Assembly: GCF_022829635.1 (NCBI RefSeq)
Contig: NZ_JAKSYO010000172.1
Location: 186,001-250,000 of the forward strand
Length of the DNA stretch: 64,000 nucleotides
Source of the DNA: Methylobacterium sp. E-066
GTDB taxonomy: Bacteria > Pseudomonadota > Alphaproteobacteria > Rhizobiales > Beijerinckiaceae
Direction: 5' to 3'
Shown: positions 18,577-27,308 of the stretch, piece by piece
How positions within the stretch are numbered: the stretch's first letter is position 1
Layout: the number at the start of each line of letters is the position of its first letter
Position numbers and translations under genes: made by a program
The notes under the pieces: generated by a model
Seen by the model: the letters and a program-made list of their open reading frames with translations, nothing else
The model's database searches: none
What the model was told of the DNA's origin: nothing

Positions 18577-20013
18577 GTGATATCGCTTTTTCTGATGCGA
18601 AAGCCCTCGAAGACGCCCCTACGCCATCGCGAACGCGTAACAGGACTCCGAACCTTTTCCCCCAGTGAAACCGGTTTCACCAGCCAGAACGCCCAGCTCG
18701 ATCCCCTTTGGATAGACCGTGTGCGTTTAGATGTGCCGACCATCGCAATTCGCCGCACAGTGGGTGATCTTTATGAATACCTCCAAGATCGAAAAGAGAT
18801 TGGATCATTTCGGTTTGGACTAACACCGACCGGTATGCACACAATTACGTTCCAGCCAAAGGAATGGCTCTTCAGCGCAAAGCTATCTTTCTGGCGGGTC
18901 CGGCCGGAAACGGATGGTACAAAACAGCGTGGCCCGCATCGGCTCCATGCCTACCGCGGTAACGCCGAGGTGATCCTCAATCCAACGCGTCTATTTGCTC
19001 ATTTGGCTGCCGAGGTGTCAGCTGGAAGAGTACCCACGCTTACGTCCTATGAACTGCAAGCGTGGCCCGATCGCACCCACACGCTGCGGGAGCAAACCCT
19101 AGACGGGTCAGACAATGTCATCCCGGAAAATCTCATTGCGGCAGCCATTCGCTTAAATTGGCCGCAATTCGTTCAGGACTACGCTGACGGAGTTACTCGG
19201 TGTTTGGAAGAGAAAATCGGCCTTGTTCACGATGTCGGTGGCGATTGGGAAACCGCACCAGATAAAGACGAGTCGCTGTTGGTTATGCCAGCGGCCGCAA
19301 CCTGGAGCCTCCGGCAAGTCGAGCATTATCAAGAGTACAAAACCGTCAATGCGATCGAGGTCGTTCGACGCGTTGAGCCCTACGCTCTAAGCTTGAGCCG
19401 GAGCATCCGAGTTCGACAATACCAAAATTACGTGCGTACCGAAACTATGCGTCAGGACAACGCCCGATCCCTTTCAATGAGCTTAGATCGCCAAGGTGCG
19501 TACCTGGTCCTTTACGCTAAGACACTCGATCGCGTGCGCGTCGAGGTCCGGTTCCAAAAAGAGCCCGCTGCTATTTCAGGCCTGCAGTCTACAGGGTACG
19601 CCAGACGCCCAAATGGGATGGCCGAACTACTCAGCGGGACTTCCGCAGAGGCGGCGAAACGTTTGGCACGATGGGTGGCAGAGTTTCAGGAATGTATCCC
19701 GCGGGGAGCACCGGCTCATAAGCTTGTCATGCTTATTGATCACTTATCAGCCGTGTGTGGGAGTGGGCCCCTCCTTACCAAAGTATTGAGCATCCTGCTC
19801 GCTCACGGCGGGATCATCCCGACCGGACATGCCGACCTTGATCACCTAGTCCCTCAATTGATCAGACGGCGGCTGCTAATTCGGGTCCGATCGACCCAGA
19901 CGCGCAATGTGGCTCATTACCGCCTACGCACCGACTTTGCTGGAATGATGCGTTCGATCAGGGATCTTGGCCAAGCAGGTCCGAGGCCGACGGAGAAACA
20001 CTATCCGCCGTAA
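18577..20013 (+). CDS. Hypothetical protein, possibly a replication initiator
   Basis: A 478-residue frame (GTG 18577, ATG 18595 in frame), with composition distinctly poorer in G/C than the surrounding genes. No domain is certain. Two features recall initiators of small plasmids and phages: an early strand-like WIDRVRLDVPTIA, and YLVLYAKTLDRVRVEVRF, which resembles the Y-K...R-E strand pair of gene II/Rep_trans-like proteins. The C-terminal 70 residues (LLTKVLSILLAHGG...HYRLRTDF) could be a winged helix. A 16-base palindrome lies within codons 30-35 and another 190 bases after the stop. No ribosome site is clear, so the true start may lie downstream. Confidence 0.6.
   Translation: MISLFLMRKPSKTPLRHRERVTGLRTFSPSETGFTSQNAQLDPLWIDRVRLDVPTIAIRRTVGDLYEYLQDRKEIGSFRFGLTPTGMHTITFQPKEWLFSAKLSFWRVRPETDGTKQRGPHRLHAYRGNAEVILNPTRLFAHLAAEVSAGRVPTLTSYELQAWPDRTHTLREQTLDGSDNVIPENLIAAAIRLNWPQFVQDYADGVTRCLEEKIGLVHDVGGDWETAPDKDESLLVMPAAATWSLRQVEHYQEYKTVNAIEVVRRVEPYALSLSRSIRVRQYQNYVRTETMRQDNARSLSMSLDRQGAYLVLYAKTLDRVRVEVRFQKEPAAISGLQSTGYARRPNGMAELLSGTSAEAAKRLARWVAEFQECIPRGAPAHKLVMLIDHLSAVCGSGPLLTKVLSILLAHGGIIPTGHADLDHLVPQLIRRRLLIRVRSTQTRNVAHYRLRTDFAGMMRSIRDLGQAGPRPTEKHYPP
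18665..18680. repeat. 16-base palindrome, copy 1
   Basis: GTGAAACCGGTTTCAC, a perfect palindrome with central CG, identical to copies at 20204-20219 and 35782-35797. It falls near the 5' end of the putative replication gene. The pattern TGAAACC/GGTTTCA resembles LacI/GalR-family operators. Confidence 0.8.
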
Positions 20014-20203
20014 TTTTATGGCGATCCGAACTTGGATGCCTGCTCAATCCTAGTCAAAATCAGGAGTTTTTTGGCGAAACCCTTTCCGGATCTTTCCGCA
20101 TATATATAGCGGAAAGCCTTTTCACAGCTAGGGCCCATATGTTTGGTGCACGTTCGTTGAAATCCGCAAAGCTTCGGATTTTTAATCCGATCTGATCAAC
20201 CCA

Positions 20204-20219
20204 GTGAAACCGGTTTCAC
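20204..20219. repeat. 16-base palindrome, copy 2
   Basis: GTGAAACCGGTTTCAC, extended here to an 18-base perfect palindrome (A on the left, T on the right, 20203-20220). It lies between the putative replication gene and the molybdoenzyme gene. Confidence 0.8.
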
Positions 20220-20494
20220 TGAACCTCTACCGTCCGCAATGTCTCCAAACCGGAACAGCAGCTTGGGGTTGGGAGCGGCCCTTGGGTTTGCGCCTCGAAG
20301 CAGATGTTCCGCCACAGACCTCAACCGTTCGAGCCAATAGAAATCCTGGCGCCAGTCGCCCTGGGGCCGAAGTTACCTCGATGTCATGGCCCCGAACGCC
20401 GGCTGCAGCGACACACGCGCCGCGATAAATCGGTTGGCACTACGAACTTATGCCGGTTCGGCCCTCAACCCGAGACCTGAATTTGGAATTCTTC

Positions 20495-20506
20495 GCACTT
20501 AAGTGC
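20495..20506. promoter_or_regulatory. 12-base palindrome upstream of the molybdoenzyme gene
   Basis: GCACTTAAGTGC is perfectly palindromic and sits 67 bases before the ATG at 20574, a position suited to an operator. No regulator gene is adjacent. Confidence 0.4.
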
Positions 20507-20573
20507 ATCCTGCCCAGGCACCGGGCCGGCTCGTCATGAACAATAAGACGAGACGATCGGCCGTGGAGGAACC

Positions 20574-22736
20574 ATGAACGAGATCGTCAAGCCCGACTCC
20601 CTGCTCGTCGCTCAGGCCGAGAGCCTGACCGAGACCTTCTTCGGCGGTTGCCCGCATGATTGCCCGGACACGTGCTCGATGCTGTTCGAGGTCAAGGACG
20701 GGGAGTTGCTGAGCGTCCGCGGCAACCCGGACCACCCGATGACCCGCGGTGGCCTCTGCGTGAAGCTGAAGGATTACGAGAAGCGCCACTACCACCCGGA
20801 CCGGCTGCTCTACCCAATGAAGCGGGTCGGCCCGAAAGGCTCCAAGCAGTTCGAGCGGATCACCTGGGACGAGGCGCTCGACACCATCGTGACGCGCTGG
20901 AAAGCGATCATCGACCAGTACGGGCCCGAGGCCATCGCGCCCTACAGCTACCTCGGCAACCAGGGCCTCGTGCACGGGCTGAACGGCGGCGACGCCTTCT
21001 TCAACCGCATGGGCGCCACCGTGACCGAGCGCACCTTCTGCGGCGAGGGCTCGTGCACGGCCTGGCTCCTCACGGTCGGCCCGACGGCCGGGCTCGATCC
21101 AGACAGCTACATCCACTCCAAGTACATCGTGATCTGGGCTTGCAACTCGGTCAGCACGAACCTGCACCACTGGGCCATCGTCAAGGACGCTCAGAGACAA
21201 GGCGCCAAGGTCGTCGTCATCGACACCTACGCTTCGCGCACGGCCAAGGCCGCTGACTGGCACATCGCACCGAAGCCCGGCACGGACGGCGCGCTTGCCA
21301 TGGCGCTCATCAACTCAATCATCGAGCAGGGCCTCGTCGACCAGGACTATGTCGATAACTACACGGTCGGCTTCGAAGAACTGAAGGAGCGGGCCGCTCC
21401 GCGTACGCCGGAGTGGGCCGCCGAGATCACCGGCGTCCCGGCCGAGGACATCCGCAAGCTCGCCCGCGAGATGGCGACCGAGCAGCCGGTCGGCATCCGC
21501 ATGGGCGTGGCGCTGGAGCGTCATTACGGCGGCGGCCAGACCATCCGGGCGGTGTCGTCCATCCCGGCCCTGACGGGTGCCTGGCGCCACGTCGGCGGCG
21601 GCGTCACGCAATTCGGCGTCTGGGAGCATCCCTACAAGTTCGACGTGATGTGCCGGCCCGACCTGATCCCGGAGGGGACCCGCGTCATCAGCAACCTTCA
21701 GATCGGACGCGCGCTCACCGGCGAGCTGAAGCTCGACCCGCCGATCATGTCGATGATGTGCTGGAACTCGAACCCCGTCACGCAGGCGCCCGAGACCGAC
21801 AAGATCGTCGCCGGGCTGATGCGCGAGGACCTGTTCATGGTCTCGGCCGAGCACTTCATCTCCGACACGTCATCCTATGCCGACATCGTGCTTCCCGCCA
21901 CGATGGGCGCGGAGATGGAGGACATGATCCTGTCCTGGGGCCACCTCTACCTGACCTACAACACCAAATGCGCGGATGCGCCCGGCGAGGCCGTCCCGAA
22001 CAACGAGATCTTCCGCCAGCTCGCCGCCCGGCTCGGCTTCGAGGAAGAGAACTTCAAGTGGACCGACACGGAGTGCCTGGAGCACTACGTCGATTGGAAC
22101 GCCCCGGCCTGCGAGGGCATCGACCTCCAGTACATGCGCGAGCACGGCTTCGCCCGCCTCAAGGTCGGCACGCCGGACGACCGCGCCCCGCACCGGGAGG
22201 GCAACTTCCCAACGCCGACCGGCAAGTGCATGTTCATGGTCGAAGGCGCCACGAACTTCGTCGCCCCGCCGTTCCGGCAGATGTACGAGGGCTTCCAGCC
22301 CGGCGAGGCACTTGATCCGCTGCCCGACTACCTCGGCCCGCGCGAGTCCCACACCAACAACCCAGAACTTGCCAAGCGCTTCCCGCTCAACATCGTCTCG
22401 CCCAAGAGCCACTACTTCCTGAACTCCTGCTACGCGAACATGGAGGACAAGCAGAAGGGCCAGGGCAAGCAGTTCGTGATGATCTGTCAGGCCGACGCCG
22501 ATGTGCGCGGCATCCGGGATGGCGACCGGGTGCAGGTCGCCAACGACCGCGGCGCCTTCAAGGGCGTGGCGCGCATCACCGAGGACGTGAAGGCCGGCAT
22601 CGTGGTCGCGACGCTAGGCTACTGGCGCCAGCTCAACGAGGGCACGGTCAACAGCATCTCGTCGGGGGCCTTCACCGACATGGGCCATGCCCCGTCGTTC
22701 TCGGACAACCTCGTCGAGGTCGCCCGGGCGAACTAG
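20574..22736 (+). CDS. Molybdopterin (bis-MGD) oxidoreductase family protein
   Basis: A 720-residue member of the DMSO-reductase/formate-dehydrogenase superfamily. The N-terminal 4Fe-4S ligands are C26, C30, C34 and C62 (C-x3-C-x3-C-x27-C). The body carries the molybdopterin domains, and a C-terminal dinucleotide-binding domain begins near residue 605 (LNIVSPKSHYFLNS). The residue at the usual metal-ligand position is probably the Cys in TFCGEGSC. No signal peptide is seen, so it is likely cytoplasmic. GGAGGAACC precedes the ATG. Substrate is unknown; no small Fe-S or membrane subunit is adjacent, so it may use a soluble partner. Confidence 0.88.
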   Translation: MNEIVKPDSLLVAQAESLTETFFGGCPHDCPDTCSMLFEVKDGELLSVRGNPDHPMTRGGLCVKLKDYEKRHYHPDRLLYPMKRVGPKGSKQFERITWDEALDTIVTRWKAIIDQYGPEAIAPYSYLGNQGLVHGLNGGDAFFNRMGATVTERTFCGEGSCTAWLLTVGPTAGLDPDSYIHSKYIVIWACNSVSTNLHHWAIVKDAQRQGAKVVVIDTYASRTAKAADWHIAPKPGTDGALAMALINSIIEQGLVDQDYVDNYTVGFEELKERAAPRTPEWAAEITGVPAEDIRKLAREMATEQPVGIRMGVALERHYGGGQTIRAVSSIPALTGAWRHVGGGVTQFGVWEHPYKFDVMCRPDLIPEGTRVISNLQIGRALTGELKLDPPIMSMMCWNSNPVTQAPETDKIVAGLMREDLFMVSAEHFISDTSSYADIVLPATMGAEMEDMILSWGHLYLTYNTKCADAPGEAVPNNEIFRQLAARLGFEEENFKWTDTECLEHYVDWNAPACEGIDLQYMREHGFARLKVGTPDDRAPHREGNFPTPTGKCMFMVEGATNFVAPPFRQMYEGFQPGEALDPLPDYLGPRESHTNNPELAKRFPLNIVSPKSHYFLNSCYANMEDKQKGQGKQFVMICQADADVRGIRDGDRVQVANDRGAFKGVARITEDVKAGIVVATLGYWRQLNEGTVNSISSGAFTDMGHAPSFSDNLVEVARAN

Positions 22737-22777
22737 GCTCATGCACTATCGGCTGGGAGGCAAATTGATAACAAGCG

Positions 22778-22803
22778 CAAGCGCCCTGCGGGGCGCTTGT
22801 TTT
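22778..22803 (+). terminator. Rho-independent terminator after the molybdoenzyme gene
   Basis: CAAGCGCC (22778-22785) pairs with GGCGCTTG (22792-22799) around a six-base loop and is followed by a TTTT run. It is 42 bases after the stop codon. Confidence 0.8.
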
Positions 22804-22957
22804 CCGTTGGGTGGCCTATTCATGGTCCTCGCCGACAGCGAAACTACGAAGCACAAATAGTCGTCGATAGCTTTGCATGTTCGGTATCCGGCGATCGAGT
22901 TTGCTGCTCACTCTTTGCGGACGTTCGGAGCGGGTACCGAGCATTAGACTTTTACAG

Positions 22958-24040
22958 CTAGGCCGGTACGTGACCGATACTTGCCGTATCCTCCGATGCA
23001 ACGCCATTCTTGCGGTGGCGAAAGTCGCTTAACGCCCGGTAGACCTGAAGGCGCGCCCGCATCACGGAACCGAGTGGCCGGTGAGCCGCGAGGCTGTGGG
23101 CCGGGCGGAAGGTCATCACCTCGTCGAAGTAGCGCACGCGGCCCGGCGCATAGGCTTCCTGGCGCGGCAGGCGCAGCGTCGCGACGGTGCGGTAAGGGCT
23201 GATCGAGACCGGCCAGTCAACCGAGGCGTCCTCGATGGGCTGCTGCTCAGCATCGGCCCAAAGCTGGGCCTTCAGCTCGAACATCACCTCGTGGTCTTGG
23301 AAGAATGCCACCGTCGCGTGGCGGAAGCCGTCCTCGTCCTGGTGCGGGTCGAGACGCCATTCGGATAAGGCGCGCTGGCTTTCCGTCGACGGCACGACGC
23401 CGAGCTTGGCAACGTAATCGCCGAAGCGGACCGGCGCCTGGCTGAAGTAGCTGTCGGCGAGGGGGTGGCTGTAGGGATGGCCGAAGAAGTCGGCGAGGGC
23501 GCTCTCCGTCCCGAAGGCGTGCAGTGCCCGGTTGAGGTTGCGCATGGTCGACGAGACCACACTCTTGACCCCTTCCGGCAATCCCGTGGACTTGCCGATG
23601 ACGGTGCCGTCCCGCAGGAAGCCGGCCGCCGTCCCCGACGGAAAGGTGGTACCCGTCGCGAGGACGAAGTCCTGGGTGTCGACGGCGTGGCCGGGCAGCT
23701 TCTCGCCGGGGACGTCGAACACCTTGATGGACATGCCGCGGTGGGTGGAGACCCGATCGCCCAGGGTCTCGCCCGGACCCTGGGCGAAGCGCACCGCCAC
23801 GGGGTGGGTGCCGGGGCTGGCGAAGAGCCCTTGCGCCAGTTCGGGCGGCAGGCCGGCGGCGATCGTCAACTCGCCGGTGACGCAGGCCGAGCTCTTGGCG
23901 TGGCTGGCGCGCACGGCATGGTGCTCGCGTGCCTCGACGGTCTCCGATTGCTGCGTCATGCCGTTGATGATGCCGTCGATGGTCTCCTGCTCGTCCGCGG
24001 CGGGCTTCTCGATGTCGGGTGCGTATCGAAGGTAGGTCAT
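22958..24040 (-). CDS. Catalase-family heme protein
   Basis: About 360 residues, the size of small SrpA-like catalase-family proteins rather than full catalases (about 480 or more). The catalytic His region is HAKSSACVTGELTI, and the strand VAVRFAQGPGE, the helix-start RGMSIKVFDVPGE and the VDTQDFVLATGTTFPSG stretch are family hallmarks. The start is ATG 24040, preceded by GAGGAAG; the frame stays open for another 107 codons with no family match. Likely decomposes peroxide or acts as a peroxygenase on organic peroxides. No signal peptide. A GGAAC-N17-GTT promoter-like site lies 108 bases upstream. Confidence 0.85.
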   Translation of the reverse strand: MTYLRYAPDIEKPAADEQETIDGIINGMTQQSETVEAREHHAVRASHAKSSACVTGELTIAAGLPPELAQGLFASPGTHPVAVRFAQGPGETLGDRVSTHRGMSIKVFDVPGEKLPGHAVDTQDFVLATGTTFPSGTAAGFLRDGTVIGKSTGLPEGVKSVVSSTMRNLNRALHAFGTESALADFFGHPYSHPLADSYFSQAPVRFGDYVAKLGVVPSTESQRALSEWRLDPHQDEDGFRHATVAFFQDHEVMFELKAQLWADAEQQPIEDASVDWPVSISPYRTVATLRLPRQEAYAPGRVRYFDEVMTFRPAHSLAAHRPLGSVMRARLQVYRALSDFRHRKNGVASEDTASIGHVPA

Positions 24041-24147
24041 GATCTTCCTCACGGTGATCGGGGAACTGAAGCGGACCGCGGCCGGAAAGAGCGCAGCGTG
24101 TTCGAGGTTCGAAGTATCGAATCGCAAAACGGCATCCCCTTCCGAAA

Positions 24148-24172
24148 ACCGAGGGGGCCGGGGGCCGTTCCC
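24148..24172 (-). promoter_or_regulatory. Putative EcfG-type promoter for the catalase-family gene
   Basis: On the minus strand, GGAAC (24172-24168) and GTT (24150-24148) are separated by 17 bases. The general stress sigma factor EcfG of alphaproteobacteria recognises GGAAC-N16/17-(C)GTT. Catalases are common members of that regulon. Confidence 0.45.
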
Positions 24173-24367
24173 GACCAAGGACGGCTTCGCGTCCGTCGAA
24201 AGTCTGCTTGGGTTCGGCTGCGCTATGAGTTGACTAACAAGCGCTGCTTCGTTTTCGCAGCAATAGAAGACCGGACCATGGACCGGCTCCAGGGCGGAGG
24301 CGGCAAGCTCGGCCGAGATGCTCGACGACCCGTGGACGACCGTGGGCTCGGGTGTGCACAAGCCATT

Positions 24368-25156
24368 TCAAGGCGCATCCTTCCCAACCGTTTCAAGGAT
24401 TACACGCGCCGTTTCGGCAGGCTGATCCCAATGCGGGAAGTGGCCGCAGCGCTCGAACCAGTGCAGATGGGCTGACGGGAAGGCGACCCGGGCGCGTGCA
24501 GCCTGACGCGGCAGCAGCAGGTGGTCTTGGCGGCCCCAGCCTATGGTGACGAGGCCGGGGGTCTTTGCGGAACCCTGCTGCAACGGCCCGCGTGCCAGCT
24601 CACGCAGCATCGCATCGAACACCGGTGTGGCCGCCAGGCTCTGCAACTCCCCTGCGACAAGCTGCGGTGGCAGCACCCACGGACGGGCCGACAGTTGGGT
24701 TAGCAGCAGCGTACGGGTGACGGCGTGGCGCGACAGGCCGGGATGGAAGGGCCGTAGCAACCGAACCAGGCGTATCGATGCCGCGAGCGTCCAGTGTAAC
24801 CAACGCGTTTCCCACCCGCGCCAGAAACCGCCGGGATCAAGCGCCACGCAGTGCCGACCGATGCCCCGCCGCGCCAGTTCTAGAACCAGCCGCCCCCCCA
24901 CCGAACTGCCGACAAGGTCCGCTGTCGTCAGGCCTTGCGACTGCACGAAGCCGGCAAGGGCGTCCGCAAAGGCCTCCACCGTCTGCCGGCCCGCGAGCGG
25001 GGCCGATCTGCCATGCCCCGGCAGGTCGACTAAGATCAGTTCGCGCGATCCGCGCAATGCGGTCAAGAGCGGATCCCAGGTGCGGAGATTGGCTCCCAGT
25101 CCATGGACCATCAGTAGCGGCCGGCCCGTGCCGAGGCGTTCGGAATGTAGGAACAT
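24368..25156 (-). CDS. Alpha/beta-fold hydrolase
   Basis: About 262 residues from ATG 25156 (a TTG at 25174 is also open). The fold's landmarks are the oxyanion HGLGAN, the nucleophile elbow GSSVGG, the acid in GRQDHLLLP and the catalytic His in CGHFPHWDQPAE. Similar enzymes hydrolyse esters, lactones or C-C bonds, and some are cofactor-free haloperoxidases. It is on the same strand as the catalase-family gene, 327 bases upstream, but that gene seems to have its own promoter. Substrate unknown. Confidence 0.88.
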   Translation of the reverse strand: MFLHSERLGTGRPLLMVHGLGANLRTWDPLLTALRGSRELILVDLPGHGRSAPLAGRQTVEAFADALAGFVQSQGLTTADLVGSSVGGRLVLELARRGIGRHCVALDPGGFWRGWETRWLHWTLAASIRLVRLLRPFHPGLSRHAVTRTLLLTQLSARPWVLPPQLVAGELQSLAATPVFDAMLRELARGPLQQGSAKTPGLVTIGWGRQDHLLLPRQAARARVAFPSAHLHWFERCGHFPHWDQPAETARVILETVGKDAP

Positions 25157-25431
25157 GATGGCATTGTCCTTCAATGTTCGCGCTGCAGTCCGAACATTGG
25201 TCGGTCGCAGATTTCGTCAGGCCGTGAGTGCCAATTAGGTCCGCGGGCCCCTCGTATCGGACGCTTCGAGGCCGCGTCGCCGGTCTGATAGCCAGCTACG
25301 CGGCGCGGGGCCGACCGTACTTTGCAGTTTTGCAAGCGCCGGATGTCACCGGGAAGACCCTACCGGAGTTCGCCACGAGAGAGCTGCGCTTCCAATGCTC
25401 GCGGAGACGTAGACGTCACGTCCGCGCCAAC

Positions 25432-26355
25432 TCAGATGCCGGCGTACCAAGCGTAGCCCTGGTCCTCCCAGTAGCCGCCCTTGCCTTCGCCGAGGTGGGC
25501 GAAGCTCTCGACCACCTCGATGCGCATCACGTACTTCGCCTGCTTGTAGCCGAGGTTGCGTTCCACGCGCAGGCGCAGCGGGGCGCCATTCGAGACCGGA
25601 AGCGCTTGCCCGTTCATGTCGTAGGCGAGGATCGTCTGCGGGTGGAACGCGTCGACGAGGTCGATGCTCTCGTAGTACCGGACCGGCGATCCGCCGCTGA
25701 CCGCGGTGTCCTCCGACGCCTGTTGGCCGCCAGCATCCTTCCTGCTCTCCCCGCTGCCCGATTGCTTGGTCATGCTCGGGTTGGCATTGCCGGCGGGGGC
25801 CTCGTCGGTCTCCTCACCCTCTCCCCCGCCTTCGAGTGCATTGCCCTGGTCCATGGTGTCGGCGCAGTGGAACACCACGTAGCGCCCCTCGGGCTTGAGC
25901 TTGGCCCGGGACAGGAGGTCAGCGAGCGGTACCCCAGTCCACTTACCGATGGCGCTCCAGCCCTCGACGCAGTCGTGCCGGGTGACCTGGGTGCGGGCGG
26001 GAAGTTTGCGGAGGTCCGCCAGGGACAGCTTGAAGGGCGCCTCTACGAGGCCATCGACCTCCAGGTGGTACTTGGCGAACTTGGCCTTCGCGAGGGCCTT
26101 GTAGGCCTTGTCCGGCGGGTCCTCGGTGCCGTTCGGCTTGAACCACGGCGAGATGTCCGCCTCGGCATATTCTGGGGCTAGAGTCCGGTCGGTGAGGAGC
26201 AGGCGCTGGACGAACAGGTTGGCGTCCTCGCCGGTCTGAAGGGTACGCTTGAACCACTCGGCGTTACCGAGGCGGTCGCACCCGCCGAGCATGGCCGCCG
26301 CGGCCATGGCGGAAGCCCCCGTCAGGAGGGCGCGTCGGCTGGGAAGGCGGCTCAT
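25432..26355 (-). CDS. Tat-exported molybdopterin-dependent oxidoreductase (sulfite oxidase/MsrP-like)
   Basis: A 307-residue protein beginning with a Tat signal (SRRALLTG, hydrophobic stretch, then GGC that could be a lipobox cysteine). The molybdenum-ligand cysteine is in RHDCVEGWSAIGKWTGVPLADLL, typical of sulfite-oxidase-fold enzymes. Residues about 170-215 are a Gly/Ser/Glu-rich insertion that interrupts the domain. The ATG overlaps the stop of the cytochrome b gene (ATGA), so the two are translationally coupled and probably exchange electrons across the membrane. By analogy with MsrPQ it may reduce oxidised methionine in the periplasm; this is inference. Confidence 0.82.
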   Translation of the reverse strand: MSRLPSRRALLTGASAMAAAAMLGGCDRLGNAEWFKRTLQTGEDANLFVQRLLLTDRTLAPEYAEADISPWFKPNGTEDPPDKAYKALAKAKFAKYHLEVDGLVEAPFKLSLADLRKLPARTQVTRHDCVEGWSAIGKWTGVPLADLLSRAKLKPEGRYVVFHCADTMDQGNALEGGGEGEETDEAPAGNANPSMTKQSGSGESRKDAGGQQASEDTAVSGGSPVRYYESIDLVDAFHPQTILAYDMNGQALPVSNGAPLRLRVERNLGYKQAKYVMRIEVVESFAHLGEGKGGYWEDQGYAWYAGI

Positions 26356-27308
26356 GCGCGGGTCTCCCCAGTGACGGGTGCCGCCTCGATCTTGCGCTCG
26401 ATCACGAACCAGCCGGTGAGCATGCCGCGCATGTTGTTCCAGAAGCCCGAGAGCAGGACGAGGGCGACGTGAACGATCACGAACAGGACCAGCAGGGCCG
26501 CCACGACGAAGTGGACCGTGCGGGCCGACTGGCGCCCGTCGAACAGTGTCAACAGAAACGGGAAGGCCGCGTCCATCGCCGGGGACATCGCGAGGCCGGC
26601 CAGGACCTGCACCGGCAGGAGCACGAACAGCACGACGAGGTAGGTCAGCTTCTGGATGACGTTGTAGCGCTTGGCCTCGTCGCCTTGCGGGAAGCGCAGC
26701 GTCAGGTGCTCCCACACCGACGTACCGAAGTGCCGGATCTGGTCGCGCGATGGGATCACGCGGAACCGGAGCTGCCCGCTGACCAACCCATAGAGCACGT
26801 AGGCGAGGCCGTTCAGGACGAAGGCCCAGGCGAAGAAAAAGTGCCAGGACCGGCCGCCGGTGAGGTCTTGGTCGCTCGGCAGGGTCGACCAGGCCGGAAA
26901 GCCGCGGTCGGCGGCCTCGCCGTTGGAGCCGACCGAGGAGCCGAGCCAACCCGTTGTATCGAAGCCGTGTCCGAATACCGTCGTCACACCCTTGGGCGGG
27001 TCATCCTCGGTGGAGGACATCGCCATCAGTGGCGTGTCGAAGGTCGAGACCTTGCCCCAGTACAAGGCCGGGTGGGCGTTGAAGATCTGTAATCCGCTCA
27101 TCAGCAGGACCAGGAGGCAGACCGCGTTGACCCAATGGGTGAGGCGGATCACGACGGGATGCCGGAACATCCATCGGCGGCGTTCGACCTCGCCCGTGTC
27201 GGGCGCGGAGCGCGTCAGGTAGGTGCGAGGCAAACGGTCGTCCTCGGAATGTCGGTCGTCCAGGGCGGAGGCCCCCGTAACGGAGCCTCCGGAAGCGTCG
27301 CCGATCAC
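26352..27308 (-). CDS. Membrane cytochrome b (cytochrome b/b6, b561-like) subunit
   Basis: A 318-residue protein with four to five membrane segments. Conserved histidines that could bind heme b stand in segments near residue 58 (RLTHWVNAVCLL), 157 (SWHFFFAWAFVL), 267 (VHFVVAALLVLF) and 281 (VIVHVALVLL), a pattern of the cytochrome b561/Ni-hydrogenase b family. The GTG start overlaps the stop of the methionine-rich peptide gene (GTGA) and its stop overlaps the molybdoenzyme start. It should carry electrons from quinol to the exported molybdoenzyme. The cytoplasmic N-terminus is longer than usual; an ATG 46 codons in is an alternative start. Confidence 0.83.
   Translation of the reverse strand: MIGDASGGSVTGASALDDRHSEDDRLPRTYLTRSAPDTGEVERRRWMFRHPVVIRLTHWVNAVCLLVLLMSGLQIFNAHPALYWGKVSTFDTPLMAMSSTEDDPPKGVTTVFGHGFDTTGWLGSSVGSNGEAADRGFPAWSTLPSDQDLTGGRSWHFFFAWAFVLNGLAYVLYGLVSGQLRFRVIPSRDQIRHFGTSVWEHLTLRFPQGDEAKRYNVIQKLTYLVVLFVLLPVQVLAGLAMSPAMDAAFPFLLTLFDGRQSARTVHFVVAALLVLFVIVHVALVLLSGFWNNMRGMLTGWFVIERKIEAAPVTGETRA

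Larger units (their letters stand above)
20014..20573. other. Structured intergenic region after the putative replication gene
   Basis: About 560 bases without a gene but with several inverted repeats: CTTTCCGC at 20092-20099 and GCGGAAAG at 20109-20116 around an ATATATATA loop; AATCCG (20161-20166), CGGATT (20175-20180) and AATCCG (20184-20189), which can form either of two hairpins, one being the 7-base stem TCGGATT-TTT-AATCCGA; the 16-base palindrome at 20204; and a 12-base palindrome at 20495. It could be a terminator/attenuator zone or an origin-like region. Confidence 0.6.

Noticed and set aside
18665..18680. Palindrome GTGAAACCGGTTTCAC as a parS partition site
   Set aside because: parS has the half-sites in the opposite order (GTTTCAC then GTGAAAC with no CG spacer), so the resemblance is only of half-sites; also one copy lies inside a gene.
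20249..20269. GGAAC followed by GTT near the molybdoenzyme gene as another EcfG promoter
   Set aside because: The spacing is 11 bases, far from the 16-17 needed.
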